Notes: generated from the sequence alone by a model not told the origin. Shown: positions 8,364 to 17,142, counted from the first letter of the stretch. The stretch: 64,000 bases of DNA from Pseudomonas alloputida (GCF_021283545.2 NZ_CP128540.1:3755501-3819500), one strand, 5' to 3'. Numbers and translations: made by a program.

Positions 8364-9328
8364 TGTTTGTTACCACGCTGGGCGTAGAGCATGATCATGG
8401 AGCCGAGGACGTTCACCAGCAGGGTGATGAACATCAGTACCAGTGCCGCGTACATCAGCACTTCGACCTCGTTCGGGCCGGCTTCCGGGAAGTTCAGCGC
8501 CAGCAGCGCCGCCAGGGTGTTGGCCGGTGCGAACAAGGACAGGGAAATGGTGTTGGCGTTGCCGACCAGCATGGCCAGCGCCATGGTTTCACCGAGTGCA
8601 CGGCCCAGGCCCAGCACCAGCGAACCGAAGATGCCGGTAGCCGCCGAGGGCACCATCACCTTGAGGATGGCTTCCCAGTGGGTAGTACCCATGCCGTAGG
8701 CAGCCTGCTTGGTTTTCATAGGTACGCTGGTCAGCGCATCCTGGGAAACCGCCGCGATGGTCGGCAGGATCATGATCGCCAGCACCAGCGCCGCAGGCAG
8801 CAGGCCTGGGCCACTCAGGGAGGTGCCGAAAAACGGGATCCAGCCCAGCTCGCTGTTCAGCCAGGCGGTCAGCGGACGAATCGCCGGGATGACCACATAG
8901 ATGCCCCACAGGCCGTACACCACGCTGGGGATGGCGGCGAGCAACTCGACGATGGTGCGAAACACCGCGGCAAGCTTGGCCGGAAGGAAATCCTGGGTCA
9001 GGAAAATGGCCATGCTGACGCCGAAGAAACCGGCGATCAACAGGGCGATCAAGGCGCTGTAAAGCGTACCCCAGATCGCTGGCAGAATACCGTACTTGCC
9101 TTGGTTAACGTCCCAGACGCTGCCGAACAACACGTCAAAACCGTGCTTTTCAATCCCAGGCAGTGCCTTGCGGCCGACTTCGTAGACCAGCGCGAAGACC
9201 AGCGCCAGCACCAGCACCACGCCAATGCGCGCAAGCGCACGGAAGGTGCGATCGACCAGAAAGTCTTTCGCAGACGGTGGCTGGCACGCGGAGTCGGGGT
9301 TATCCGGTATGGCAAAAGGAGTGTTCAT
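8360..9328 (-). CDS. pstC: Phosphate ABC transporter permease PstC
   Basis: An inner-membrane permease of 322 residues, partner of PstA. About 40 cytoplasmic residues precede the first helix (IGVVLVLALVFALVYEVG). A long periplasmic stretch and then the binding-protein-dependent permease fold follow, with the EAA-type loop around QAAYGMGTTHWEAILKV. The ATG at 9328 is chosen over an upstream TTG (9346); GGAA lies eight bases before the ATG. The 3' end overlaps pstA by four bases. It lies 70 bases after pstS. Confidence 0.93.
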   Translation of the reverse strand: MNTPFAIPDNPDSACQPPSAKDFLVDRTFRALARIGVVLVLALVFALVYEVGRKALPGIEKHGFDVLFGSVWDVNQGKYGILPAIWGTLYSALIALLIAGFFGVSMAIFLTQDFLPAKLAAVFRTIVELLAAIPSVVYGLWGIYVVIPAIRPLTAWLNSELGWIPFFGTSLSGPGLLPAALVLAIMILPTIAAVSQDALTSVPMKTKQAAYGMGTTHWEAILKVMVPSAATGIFGSLVLGLGRALGETMALAMLVGNANTISLSLFAPANTLAALLALNFPEAGPNEVEVLMYAALVLMFITLLVNVLGSMIMLYAQRGNKQ

Positions 9329-9398
9329 TGGCGAGTTCCGGGACAAGGGACAAACACCCCCGGCATGGCTTCATGCCAATACCGGGAGCGCCTGGGTA

Positions 9399-10430
9399 TT
9401 ACTGGATGTTGGCGGACGCTTTACGCACCTGGTCGACTACCGACGGCGGCAGCGGGATGTAACCCATCGAGTCGGCGATGGTCTGGCCTTTGGTCAGGCT
9501 GTACTCGACCATTTCACGCATGGCCTTGGCTTTTTCCGGGTTGCCGTTGTCCTTGCGGAAAATCATCCAGGTATAGGAAGTGACCGGGTAGGACTTGGCA
9601 CCGTCCGGGTCAGGCAGCCAGGCCACCAGGTTTTCCGGCATTTTCACCGCAGCCAGTGCTTCGGCACCGCTCTCGGCATTCGGCACTACGTATTGGCCAG
9701 CCTTGTTCTGCAACATGGCGAAGTCGACCTTGGCCAGCTTGGCGAAGCCGTATTCGATGTAGCCGATGGCGCCCGGGGTCTGGCGGACGGTGGCGGTTAC
9801 GCCGTCGTTCTTCGGCGACTTGATGAACTTGTCGGTGGCCGGCCAGTTGACGGTGTTGCCTTCGCCCAGCCCTTGCTTGAAGTCAGCGTTGATGGCCGAC
9901 AGGTGCTTGGTGAAGACGGCAGTGGTGCCGCTGGAGTCGGCACGCACGACCACGGTGATCGGGGTGGCAGGCAGCTTCAGGTCAGGGTTGGCCGCAGCGA
10001 TTTGCGGGTCGTTCCACTGGGTGATCTTGCCGAGGAAGATATTGGAGTAGACGTCGCGCGGCAGCTTCAGCCCTTTAGGGTTACCCGGCAGGTTGTAAGC
10101 CAGGACGATTTCACCGGCGGTCATTGGCAGCAATTGCACGCCTTCGCCAACCTTGGCAATGTCTGCTTCGCTCATGGCCGAGTCGCTGGCGGCGAAGTCG
10201 ACGGTCTTGTTCAGGAAGTCCTGAACGCCCGCGCCGCTGCCCTTGGACTGGTAATCGACGGTGACGCCAGCCGTGTTCTTGCTGAAGTCCTTGAACCAGG
10301 TCAGGTAGATCGGTGCAGGGAAGCTGGCGCCCGAACCGGTCAACCGAACGTTTTCTGCAGCAAAGGCTGCCGAGGTGGCGCAAAGGGAAACGGCAACGGC
10401 GAGTGCAGCAGACTTCATCAGGCGTTTCAT
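9399..10430 (-). CDS. pstS: Periplasmic phosphate-binding protein PstS
   Basis: A precursor of 343 residues: Sec signal peptide with cleavage after AAFA, then the PBP-like fold that binds one phosphate ion. The hallmark LTGSGASFPAPIY opens the mature chain, followed by QSKGSGAGV, DFAASDSAMS and RADSSGTT, which carry the phosphate-contacting Ser, Asp, Arg and Thr residues. The ATG at 10430 has GGAG nine bases upstream and is followed by the signal; the frame could start at 10445, but this would weaken it. First gene of pstSCAB, with a Pho-box-like element about 46 bases upstream. No phoU lies after pstB. Confidence 0.94.
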   Translation of the reverse strand: MKRLMKSAALAVAVSLCATSAAFAAENVRLTGSGASFPAPIYLTWFKDFSKNTAGVTVDYQSKGSGAGVQDFLNKTVDFAASDSAMSEADIAKVGEGVQLLPMTAGEIVLAYNLPGNPKGLKLPRDVYSNIFLGKITQWNDPQIAAANPDLKLPATPITVVVRADSSGTTAVFTKHLSAINADFKQGLGEGNTVNWPATDKFIKSPKNDGVTATVRQTPGAIGYIEYGFAKLAKVDFAMLQNKAGQYVVPNAESGAEALAAVKMPENLVAWLPDPDGAKSYPVTSYTWMIFRKDNGNPEKAKAMREMVEYSLTKGQTIADSMGYIPLPPSVVDQVRKASANIQ

Positions 10431-10475
10431 CAAAATGTGCTCCATGTGATGGCCGGCACACTTTGCATCAGCTGT

Positions 10476-10493
10476 GTTACAACTTTGTGACTA
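10476..10493 (-). promoter_or_regulatory. Pho-box-like element before pstS
   Basis: On the minus strand TAGTCAC-AAAG-TTGTAAC matches the PhoB layout of two seven-base half sites separated by an A-rich four-base spacer; each half keeps four of seven consensus bases. The position, about 46 bases before the pstS ATG, is right for a PhoB-dependent promoter. No other good -35 is visible. Confidence 0.5.
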
Positions 10494-10647
10494 TTGAATG
10501 GCAGGCCGCGCGGTAGAGCTTATTGACTGTGCCATCAGGCGCCGAGCCGGAACCCTGGAACGGCTCCAGCCTCGACGCAAACGCTTGAAGGTGTCGATAG
10601 ACCATGCAACTCGGCACCAAAAACAGGAACCCGGCCACTGCAGGCGA

Positions 10648-10875
10648 TCAACCGATGCCGGCGAGACCTGTATCACCGGCATCCCCACAGCGGTTGCGGC
10701 ATGCACATTCGAACTCAGCCTGGGCACGGGTGGAAAAGTTCAGGCTCAGACGCATCTTGTCCTGGGTGTCGTAGAGGTCGTAACCCTCCCCCAGTGCGGC
10801 AGGAAAGCCAAGCCGCCGAGGATAAGCCTCTTTCTTGAGTGGCACTGCGGGAACCACAACGAAGCGTGTCTGCAT
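10648..10875 (-). CDS. Small conserved-looking protein of unknown function
   Basis: A 75-residue soluble protein beginning MQTRFVVVPAV and ending in a Cys-containing tail (FECACRNRCGDAGD). The ATG at 10875 has GGGG six bases upstream; an ATG at 10881 abuts the same site and is less likely. Codon use is that of the neighbouring genes, and the N-terminal half has a regular strand-like pattern. I do not recognise a named family. It stands alone between pstS and the MAPEG gene. Confidence 0.6.
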   Translation of the reverse strand: MQTRFVVVPAVPLKKEAYPRRLGFPAALGEGYDLYDTQDKMRLSLNFSTRAQAEFECACRNRCGDAGDTGLAGIG

Positions 10876-10952
10876 GATCATCCCCTTCGGCAGTGCTTAA
10901 GTATTAGTACTGCTATGTGAAAGCATCAAGATGACTCATGCAATATTTTGGT

Positions 10953-11378
10953 TCAGCCGCCTATTCTCGCGGTGATGAGTAAGCAGAATCCCAGCAGGCA
11001 AATGACCCCGATGCCATAGAACAACGTTCTCCAAGGCTGCAAACCCCGCAGGTAGGCCAGCGTGTGCAGGACCCTGGCAACCGTGAACACCACACTCAGC
11101 CATAGCACCGGTAGCGTGGCGGCTTCCAGCGCAACAGCCAGCCCGCCGAGGGCAAAGAACATGGGAATGTTCTCCAGGTCGTTGGCCCATACCTTGGCAG
11201 CACGTATCACCTGCGGGCGTTCTACGGCCTGGGCGATGCGCCTGAACACGGCAGCGTCCTCCGGGTTGGTGAACGCGACGAAGCGCAAACGGTGATAGCC
11301 CTGATAGCAGGAAACCAGGAACGTCTTGAGGAACAGCACCACCACACACAGCGCATAGGCCTGCAAGGCACTGCTCAT
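10953..11378 (-). CDS. MAPEG-family membrane protein
   Basis: A 141-residue protein with four predicted membrane helices (about 7-27, 72-88, 90-110, 118-138). The block FTNPEDAAVFRRIAQAVERPQ and the following RAAKVWANDLENIPMFF are typical of MAPEG (microsomal glutathione transferase 1-like) proteins, in which the Asn-Asp-x-Glu-Asn stretch binds glutathione. Its ATG overlaps the stop of the upstream DUF2834 gene (ATGA), so they are one unit. A role in conjugating hydrophobic electrophiles or peroxides is known for the family; the substrate here is not visible. Confidence 0.82.
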   Translation of the reverse strand: MSSALQAYALCVVVLFLKTFLVSCYQGYHRLRFVAFTNPEDAAVFRRIAQAVERPQVIRAAKVWANDLENIPMFFALGGLAVALEAATLPVLWLSVVFTVARVLHTLAYLRGLQPWRTLFYGIGVICLLGFCLLITARIGG

Positions 11379-11689
11379 GGCTGGCGCCCCTCGGCAACGC
11401 CTCTGGTCACCAGGTACAGCAACGGCCCCAGCGAAACGAACACGACGGTCAGCAGCAGGTAAGGCAGCACCGCGATCCCGGCTCTGCCGCGCATGCGGTT
11501 GTCTCGCACCATCCAGCAACCGGCCAGCCCGGCCATCAGGTACAGGTCGATGACCACCTGGGCCGTGTCCGCCTGCGCCAGCAGTGCCAGCCCGAATGCC
11601 AGCAGCGATTGCTCGGCAATCAGCATGGTCCCGCCGGTATACAGCGAAAACAGCACCAGTATTGCCAGCGCGCAGATACGCAAGCCCAT
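11375..11689 (-). CDS. Small integral membrane protein (DUF2834-like)
   Basis: A 104-residue protein with three predicted helices (about 4-22, 38-58, 72-92). The motifs FSLYTGGTMLIAEQS and DLYLMAGLAGCWMVRD fit the DUF2834 family, whose function is unknown. The ATG at 11689 has GGAG six bases upstream. It is the first gene of the unit with MAPEG and faces the XRE regulator across an operator-like intergenic region. Confidence 0.72.
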   Translation of the reverse strand: MGLRICALAILVLFSLYTGGTMLIAEQSLLAFGLALLAQADTAQVVIDLYLMAGLAGCWMVRDNRMRGRAGIAVLPYLLLTVVFVSLGPLLYLVTRGVAEGRQP

Positions 11690-11736
11690 ATAGCTCTCCT
11701 TGATAGGGTTTGCCGGCACAGTAGTGATAGGGTTGC

Positions 11737-11777
11737 TTGCACTCAATGACCCGTGAGGTCATGGACATTGCACTCAA
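11737..11777. promoter_or_regulatory. Operator-like repeats between DUF2834-MAPEG and XRE regulator
   Basis: The 10-base direct repeat TTGCACTCAA occurs at 11737-11746 and 11768-11777, 31 bp apart (about three helical turns). Between the copies lies the inverted repeat ATGACC-N5-GGTCAT at 11746-11762. The layout, inside a 106-bp divergent intergenic space, suggests a binding site for the adjacent regulator. Confidence 0.5.
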
Positions 11778-11795
11778 GGACGATCAGGGCAACGC

Positions 11796-12614
11796 ATGAA
11801 TCAGCATCTGTTCCATCGCAGCACCCCTGCCCCGCACATCTCAGCGGGCCAGCATCTTCGCGAACTGCGCCGTCAGGCCAACCTCAGCCAGCTGGAACTG
11901 GCGCTGCTGACGGGGCTGTCGCAGCGTCATCTGAGCTGTGTGGAAACAGGACGCGCCAAAGCCAGCCCAGGCACGTTGCATGCCCTCCTCTCGGCCCTGG
12001 ATGCGCCGCTGGAGCGGTGCAACGAAGTGTTCGTTGCTGCAGGATACGCACCCCGCTACGCCGCCACGCCGCTCGATGCGCCTGAACTGGCCTTGGTGAA
12101 TACTGCCATCGAGCATATTCTGCAGGTGAACAACCCCGCTCCGGCGATCGTCATCGACAGCCACTGGGACGTCATCGCCGCCAACGCCAGTACCGGGCTG
12201 CTGCTGGCGATGGCCGGTGTCAGCGCACAGCCGGCAACCGGCCTCAACCTGCTGCAGACACTGCTGTGCCCCGGTGGTCTGGGTGATCACCTGGCCAACG
12301 CGCCGGAAATCCGCGCTGCTGCCTGGCAACGTGCCTCCAGGGAGGCCGCAGGCAATCCGGCACTGGCAGCGCGCTTGCGCGACTTGCCGGCCCCGGCAAG
12401 CCCGTGCCAGATGACGACAGCCACCCCTCTGCTGCTGACCCGCGTGAACACCCCGTATGGTGAGCTGCGGTTCCTGTCCACGTTCACCACCTTTGGCATG
12501 CCGCAGGATGTCACCGTGCAGTCACTGCGCATCGAACACCTGATCCCCGCCGACCCTCAGACCCGGCAAAGAATGCAGGCAGCGTTCGAGCAATGGTCGG
12601 CAGTTACAGCGTAA
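11796..12614 (+). CDS. XRE-family regulator with MmyB-like C-terminal domain
   Basis: A 272-residue transcription factor. Residues about 17-75 are a Cro/CI-type helix-turn-helix (LRELRRQANLSQLELA, then QRHLSCVETGR). Residues about 105-265 match the MmyB-like ligand-binding domain, a PAS-related fold reported to bind fatty-acid-like ligands; markers are VIDSHWDVIAANAS and the C-terminal TLRIEHL-type block. The ATG at 11796 is preceded by AGGG. It is divergent from the DUF2834-MAPEG pair and probably regulates that pair and itself. The 3' end overlaps the convergent hydratase gene by 11 bp. Confidence 0.84.
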   Translation: MNQHLFHRSTPAPHISAGQHLRELRRQANLSQLELALLTGLSQRHLSCVETGRAKASPGTLHALLSALDAPLERCNEVFVAAGYAPRYAATPLDAPELALVNTAIEHILQVNNPAPAIVIDSHWDVIAANASTGLLLAMAGVSAQPATGLNLLQTLLCPGGLGDHLANAPEIRAAAWQRASREAAGNPALAARLRDLPAPASPCQMTTATPLLLTRVNTPYGELRFLSTFTTFGMPQDVTVQSLRIEHLIPADPQTRQRMQAAFEQWSAVTA

Positions 12615-13389
12615 ACGTCAGGGTCTGGCCAAGGAACCTGGCGCTGACCTGGTGGCCTGTTTCATGCAAATCGAACGGCTGGCACATGGCCCCGGTGGTC
12701 ACGACATCCCCGGCCTTCAAGGTCTGGCCACGCTCGGCAGCGTGTGCGTACAGGTGAGCCAGCGACACCAGCGGGTCGGTGGCCGCATCGCCAGACAAGC
12801 CACCGGCGCGCCGTTGGCCATCCACATGCACCTCGGTGGTTTCGGCCAGGTCGGCGAGCAACGGCACATTTATACCAGCGCCCAGGCTATTGCCGACCAC
12901 CAATGCTTCAAACCCGACGTTGTCAGCCACAAAACTTGGCCAGCCGACAGCCTTGCGGTCGACAAAGCGCGAACGCACCACTTCAAAGGTGACGCACGTG
13001 GCACGAATATCCTCACTCACCGGTACGCGCCCGGCTTGCGGAGGAATATCCCGGTCCAGCACGAAGGCAATTTCGCATTCGATGGTCACCGGCGTAACCG
13101 CTGGCAGCTGGATATGTGCGCCATCGGCATGGCAACGCCCCGCTTCCAGTTGGCCAATCAAGGGCCGCGACAACTTGCCGGCACGCATGCCTGCCGGGCT
13201 GCCGACGCCCAGCTTCCACCCGGCGCGCTGGCCTGCGGCAGCGGCAAACAACTGGTCCTGGCTGTCATAGCCTTGTTTCAACGTCTCGGGCTTGAGGCTG
13301 GCGGGCAGTTCTGTCAGCAGGTCACCGCTGCGCCAGTGTTGCAGTAGCAAGGCTGCAGTGCGTTGGTGTACGAAGAGCGAACGGTTCAT
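12604..13389 (-). CDS. 2-keto-4-pentenoate hydratase / fumarylacetoacetate hydrolase family enzyme
   Basis: A 261-residue enzyme of the MhpD/FAH fold. Metal ligands are expected in the IECEIAF segment (two Glu) and in the following Glu/Asp region; GWKLGVGSPAG near residue 60 and VADNVGFEALVVG near 160 are family markers. Members add water to 2-hydroxypenta-2,4-dienoate or decarboxylate 4-oxalocrotonate in aromatic meta-cleavage routes. No other meta-cleavage gene is present, so the substrate is open. The ATG at 13389 has GAGG six bases upstream. Its stop overlaps the XRE gene. Confidence 0.8.
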   Translation of the reverse strand: MNRSLFVHQRTAALLLQHWRSGDLLTELPASLKPETLKQGYDSQDQLFAAAAGQRAGWKLGVGSPAGMRAGKLSRPLIGQLEAGRCHADGAHIQLPAVTPVTIECEIAFVLDRDIPPQAGRVPVSEDIRATCVTFEVVRSRFVDRKAVGWPSFVADNVGFEALVVGNSLGAGINVPLLADLAETTEVHVDGQRRAGGLSGDAATDPLVSLAHLYAHAAERGQTLKAGDVVTTGAMCQPFDLHETGHQVSARFLGQTLTFTL

Positions 13390-13439
13390 CAAGACCTCAT
13401 TGAAATAGGCGATGGCGGACAACAGATGCTAGGGCCTGA

Positions 13440-13500
13440 CATTGATAAGGATAAATATATTGTCATGATGCAAATCATCACAAATTGTTATTTAACTGCC
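13440..13500 (-). promoter_or_regulatory. AT-rich upstream block of the hydratase gene
   Basis: An unusually AT-rich stretch lies 50-110 bases upstream of the hydratase start and contains the inverted repeat TGATG-CAAAT-CATCA (13466-13480). It is a probable promoter/operator zone; no regulator can be assigned. Confidence 0.35.
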
Positions 13501-13527
13501 TGATGAAATCCGCCTGCAGGTGCATGC

Positions 13528-14871
13528 TCAGCGATCAGTGGAAACCGGCTGCTTCAACAGCAACACATAAGCCATCGCAGCAACCGCGGCCACGGCGGCA
13601 CTGATCAGGAATGCCGAAGCGAAGGACCCGGTCTGCTGAATGCTGAACCCGGTCACGATGGGCGCCACAGAGCCTGCCAGGTAGCCGCCGAAGTTCTGGA
13701 TCGAGCCAAACGAGGCCACGCGCTGGCTATCGACCACGGTGTTGGCGATCATCCATGCGGTAGAGCTGGCCATGTTCACGCTGAACAGCGCGCAACACAG
13801 CAGCGCCACACTGAGCAGGAAGCCGCTACCGAACGACAGGGGAACGGTGAATGCAGCCGCCGCGAGCAACGCAGTCACGACAACCCGCTTGCGGCTACCC
13901 AGCACACTGGCACCTTGCTTCACCAGGCGGTCGCAGATGCGGCCCGCGACAATGGTGCCCAACGCGCCGAACACATAGGCCAGCGAAACCACCCAGGCGG
14001 TCTGGTACAGGCTCAAGCCATGCTCGCGTTCGAAGTAGCCCGGCAGCCAGGTCAGGTGCAGCCACAGCATGTAGATCACCCCCATGAAGCCCAGTACTGC
14101 GCCCCAGGTGCTCTTGTGGCGGAACAGTTCGGCCCACGCCGCCAGTTGTGCCTGCACACTGGGCCTGGCGCTTGGTACCGCCTGTTTATGCGCTTGGGCC
14201 GCCAGCAGCTGCTCACGCGCCTCGGCAGGCAGTTCGGCCAGGTACCGCGCCTTGCTTTTGTAGAAAGCGAACCAGCAGGCGGCAACCAGAATGCCGAACA
14301 CTCCGGTGACGATGAACATGCCGCGCCAGCCCCAGGTGACCATCAGCAGCGTCAGCAACGGCGGCGCCAGACACGGCCCGATGCAGGTCGATGACAGCAC
14401 GATGCCGGTCGGCGTCCCCCGCTTCTCGGCCTCGAACCACTCCGCCAGCGCCTTGGCCGCCGACGGGAACATCGGCGCCTCGCCAATTCCCAGCACCACC
14501 CTGAGCCCGATGAATGCAGAAAAACTGTTGATCAGGCCCGAAGCCGTCTGTGCCACCGACCAGCCCAGCAGGGCCGCCCCCAGCGAAATCTTGCTGCCCA
14601 GGCGGTCGATGATCATGCCCAAGGGCAGTTGCGAAAAGGCATACGCCAGGGAAAACGCCGACAGCAGGATGCCCATCTGTGACGGCGTGATGCCCATGTC
14701 GCGCTGGATGGAGGTATTGGCAATCGACAGCGCACTGCGGTCGACGTAGTTGATGATGCCGATCACCAGCAACAGGCTGACGGTGATGACCTGGTACTTT
14801 CTGAACGGGTTCGAACTGGCGACCGCTTCAGGTTCGCGGGCAAGCCCGGGTTGCGCATATTTGGTATTCAT
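13528..14871 (-). CDS. MFS transporter, anion:cation symporter (glucarate-transporter-like) type
   Basis: A 447-residue carrier with 12 predicted helices and a central cytoplasmic loop about residues 205-235. The N-terminal block INYVDRSALSIA, then SQLPLGMIIDRLGSK and GIGEAPMFPSAAKALAEWF are typical of the ACS family, which imports sugar acids and other carboxylates with protons. It starts 44 bases after the iron-dependent dehydrogenase on the same strand, so uptake and oxidation of one organic acid or alcohol is a reasonable reading. The start is ATG 14871 with only a weak ribosome site. Substrate unproven. Confidence 0.86.
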   Translation of the reverse strand: MNTKYAQPGLAREPEAVASSNPFRKYQVITVSLLLVIGIINYVDRSALSIANTSIQRDMGITPSQMGILLSAFSLAYAFSQLPLGMIIDRLGSKISLGAALLGWSVAQTASGLINSFSAFIGLRVVLGIGEAPMFPSAAKALAEWFEAEKRGTPTGIVLSSTCIGPCLAPPLLTLLMVTWGWRGMFIVTGVFGILVAACWFAFYKSKARYLAELPAEAREQLLAAQAHKQAVPSARPSVQAQLAAWAELFRHKSTWGAVLGFMGVIYMLWLHLTWLPGYFEREHGLSLYQTAWVVSLAYVFGALGTIVAGRICDRLVKQGASVLGSRKRVVVTALLAAAAFTVPLSFGSGFLLSVALLCCALFSVNMASSTAWMIANTVVDSQRVASFGSIQNFGGYLAGSVAPIVTGFSIQQTGSFASAFLISAAVAAVAAMAYVLLLKQPVSTDR

Positions 14872-14915
14872 GGGCGTTCACTTTTGTTGTTATTGGTTGA
14901 ACAGCAGGTAACGGC

Positions 14916-16058
14916 TTACATCGACGCTTCAAGCAGCCACTGGTAGTCCTCGGCAGATGCCTCACGCGGGTTGGTGCGGTGGCTGTGATCGGCCAACGCA
15001 CCCTGGACGATGCGCGGGAACAGGTCCGGGTTGACATCCAGTTCGCCAAGGCCGGTCGGCAGGCCCAGCGTACGGGTCATGTGGCGAATGGCATCTTCGA
15101 TCTGGCTGTCATCGGCCAGCCCCATCGCCTGGGCGATGCGTTGCATCTTGTGTTCATTCACCACCGTTTCGGCCGTGCGGTTGAAGCGGATGACGGCAGG
15201 CAGGAAGATCGCATTGAGGGTGCCGTGGTGCAGGCGCGGGTTGATCCCGCCCAGCGCGTGGCTAAGGCTGTGCACGCAGCCCAGGCCTTTCTGGAAGGCC
15301 AGCGCACCTTGCAGCGATGCGCTCATCATGTTGATGCGCCCGTCCAGGTTGCCCGGCGCGCGGGTGGCTCGTTCGATGAAGCGCCAGGCCCTCCACAGGC
15401 CGTCCAGGGCAATGCCGTCGGCAGGCGGGTTGAACGCAGGTGCCATGAAGGTTTCCAGGCAGTGGGCAATCGCGTCCATGCCGGTGGCAGCCGTGAGTTG
15501 TGCCGGCAGCCCGAGGGTCAATGACGGGTCACAGATGGCGGCCTTGGGCACCACATGGGGCGAGATCACCCCCACCTTGCGCCCGTCATCGAGTATCAGG
15601 ATGGCACCGCGCCCGACCTCGCTCCCCGTGCCGGCCGTGGTCGGCACCGCAATCACCGGCGCGGTTGCCGGGGTGATCCGGGCCAGGCCGCCCTCGATCA
15701 CCGCAAAGCTCTTCAACGGGCCGTCGTGCCGGGCACACACGGCCACCCCCTTGGCCAGGTCGATCGCCGAGCCACCACCAATGGCGATGATGCCATCACA
15801 GCCATTTGCCTTGAACATGGCCACGGCCTCACGCACGGCATGCTCGTTGGGGTTGGGTGGCGTACCGTCGTAGATCGGCAGTTGTGTGGTGTCGCTGCCG
15901 AAGGTGTTCAACGCCGTATCGACGATACCGGCGGCACGCACGCCACGGTCGGTCACGATCAAAGGCCTGGTTATACCAATGCGCTCACATTCGGCAGGCA
16001 GGCAGGCGATGGCACCGATATCGAATTGGATCTGGGTGATGTAGTTGATCAGGGACAT
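14916..16058 (-). CDS. Iron-containing (group III) alcohol dehydrogenase
   Basis: A 380-residue NAD(P)-dependent dehydrogenase. GGGSAIDLAKG and PTTAGTGSEV form the nucleotide-binding part; the metal site is formed by Asp and His in GMDAIAHCLE, His in VHSLSHALGG and His in RLHHGTLNA. Length is normal. The nearest function I would propose is 4-hydroxybutyrate or 1,3-propanediol-type dehydrogenase, but members act on many alcohols. It is the first gene of a two-gene unit with the MFS carrier and is divergent from a LysR gene, the standard arrangement for an inducible catabolic unit. Confidence 0.85.
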   Translation of the reverse strand: MSLINYITQIQFDIGAIACLPAECERIGITRPLIVTDRGVRAAGIVDTALNTFGSDTTQLPIYDGTPPNPNEHAVREAVAMFKANGCDGIIAIGGGSAIDLAKGVAVCARHDGPLKSFAVIEGGLARITPATAPVIAVPTTAGTGSEVGRGAILILDDGRKVGVISPHVVPKAAICDPSLTLGLPAQLTAATGMDAIAHCLETFMAPAFNPPADGIALDGLWRAWRFIERATRAPGNLDGRINMMSASLQGALAFQKGLGCVHSLSHALGGINPRLHHGTLNAIFLPAVIRFNRTAETVVNEHKMQRIAQAMGLADDSQIEDAIRHMTRTLGLPTGLGELDVNPDLFPRIVQGALADHSHRTNPREASAEDYQWLLEASM

Positions 16059-16158
16059 AAGGCTTGGCAGGCTCCTGGCTTTATTGTTCTGGGCGTTTCA
16101 GCCGCACTGGATGCGACACTGTGCAGCGCCAGTATAGGAATGCGCGGCTGGCCATGGT

Positions 16159-16170
16159 ATTGAGAACAAT
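16159..16170. promoter_or_regulatory. Small dyad in LysR/dehydrogenase intergenic space
   Basis: ATTG-AGAA-CAAT is a short inverted repeat within the 142-bp divergent region and fits a T-N11-A type LysR site loosely. It is the only dyad I see there; the call is tentative. Confidence 0.28.
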
Positions 16171-16200
16171 CCATATCGGTATAACCAGGACGAATACCAG

Positions 16201-17142
16201 ATGACCCCATCGCTCAATTCGATCATGTCCCGCCTGCACGCCCGCCACCTGCGCTTGTTGATCGAGTTGGACGAGCACCGCTCGCTGCTCGGTGCAGCAA
16301 GCAGCGTCGGGCTTACCCAGCCTGGTGCCAGCAAGGCCTTGCAGGAAATCGAAACCACCTTCGGCACCGTGCTGTTCAACCGCACCAACCGAGGCCTGGA
16401 GCCCACGGCCGCCGGGCACTGCGCCATCCGCTACGCACGCCTGTTGCAGACCGATATCGCCAACCTGCGGCACGATCTGGATGCAATCCTGCGTGGGGTC
16501 GGCGGCCGGCTGGCAGTGGGGGCGATCATGGGGGCGGTGCCGTTGCTGATGAAGGCAGTGTCACAGCTGGCCAGCATCCAGCCACAGATGTCGTTCGAAA
16601 TCATCGAAGACACCAGCCAGTCGCTGCTGACCCAGATCGAGAGCGGCCGCCTGGACATCGCCCTGTGCCGCACCAGTGTCAGCAATACGCCGCAGCTGTT
16701 CGCCAGCACCTTTGTCCAGGATGAGACACTGGCGGTCATCGCCAACATCGACCACCCGCTCAAGCATGCGCCAAGCCTGAGCCTTGCCGACCTGGCCGAG
16801 AGCCGCTGGATCGTCTACCGGGCCAACATGCCCATGCGCGTGCAACTGGAGCGCGAATTTCACGATGCCGGGCTGCGCTTCCCGCTGCACCTGGTTGAAA
16901 CCACTTCGATCCTGGCGACCTTGTCGCTGTTGCAAAACCGTCCTGACTTCGTTGCGCTGGTGTCGATCGACGTGGCCCGGCAATGTGCGATGAATCAACA
17001 GGTCAGCATACTGCCCTTGAGCATGGGCTCGGTCAGCGACCCCTACGAGTTGGTGACCCGTAAAGGCAGCCAGGCAACACCGGCCATGGACACGCTCACC
17101 GAACTGCTGCTGTTGCAGGGCCGACAGCGCTGCGACAGTTAA
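16201..17142 (+). CDS. LysR-family transcriptional regulator
   Basis: A 313-residue regulator: winged helix-turn-helix at about residues 10-70 (LLGAASSVGLTQPGASKALQEIE), linker helix, then a periplasmic-binding-protein-like effector domain from about residue 95 (LAVGAIMGAVPLLM). It is divergent from the alcohol dehydrogenase-MFS unit and most likely controls it. AGGA lies about 10 bases before the ATG. The effector is unknown. Confidence 0.87.
   Translation: MTPSLNSIMSRLHARHLRLLIELDEHRSLLGAASSVGLTQPGASKALQEIETTFGTVLFNRTNRGLEPTAAGHCAIRYARLLQTDIANLRHDLDAILRGVGGRLAVGAIMGAVPLLMKAVSQLASIQPQMSFEIIEDTSQSLLTQIESGRLDIALCRTSVSNTPQLFASTFVQDETLAVIANIDHPLKHAPSLSLADLAESRWIVYRANMPMRVQLEREFHDAGLRFPLHLVETTSILATLSLLQNRPDFVALVSIDVARQCAMNQQVSILPLSMGSVSDPYELVTRKGSQATPAMDTLTELLLLQGRQRCDS

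Noticed and set aside
8255..10490. Two long plus-strand ORFs of 442 and 421 codons over pstC/pstS
   Set aside because: Both are antisense shadows of clear pst genes, rich in Gln/His/Arg as expected for such shadows.
10498..10920. Plus-strand ORF of 140 codons upstream of pstS
   Set aside because: It covers the pstS promoter and is antisense to the better-supported small minus-strand gene; no ribosome site.
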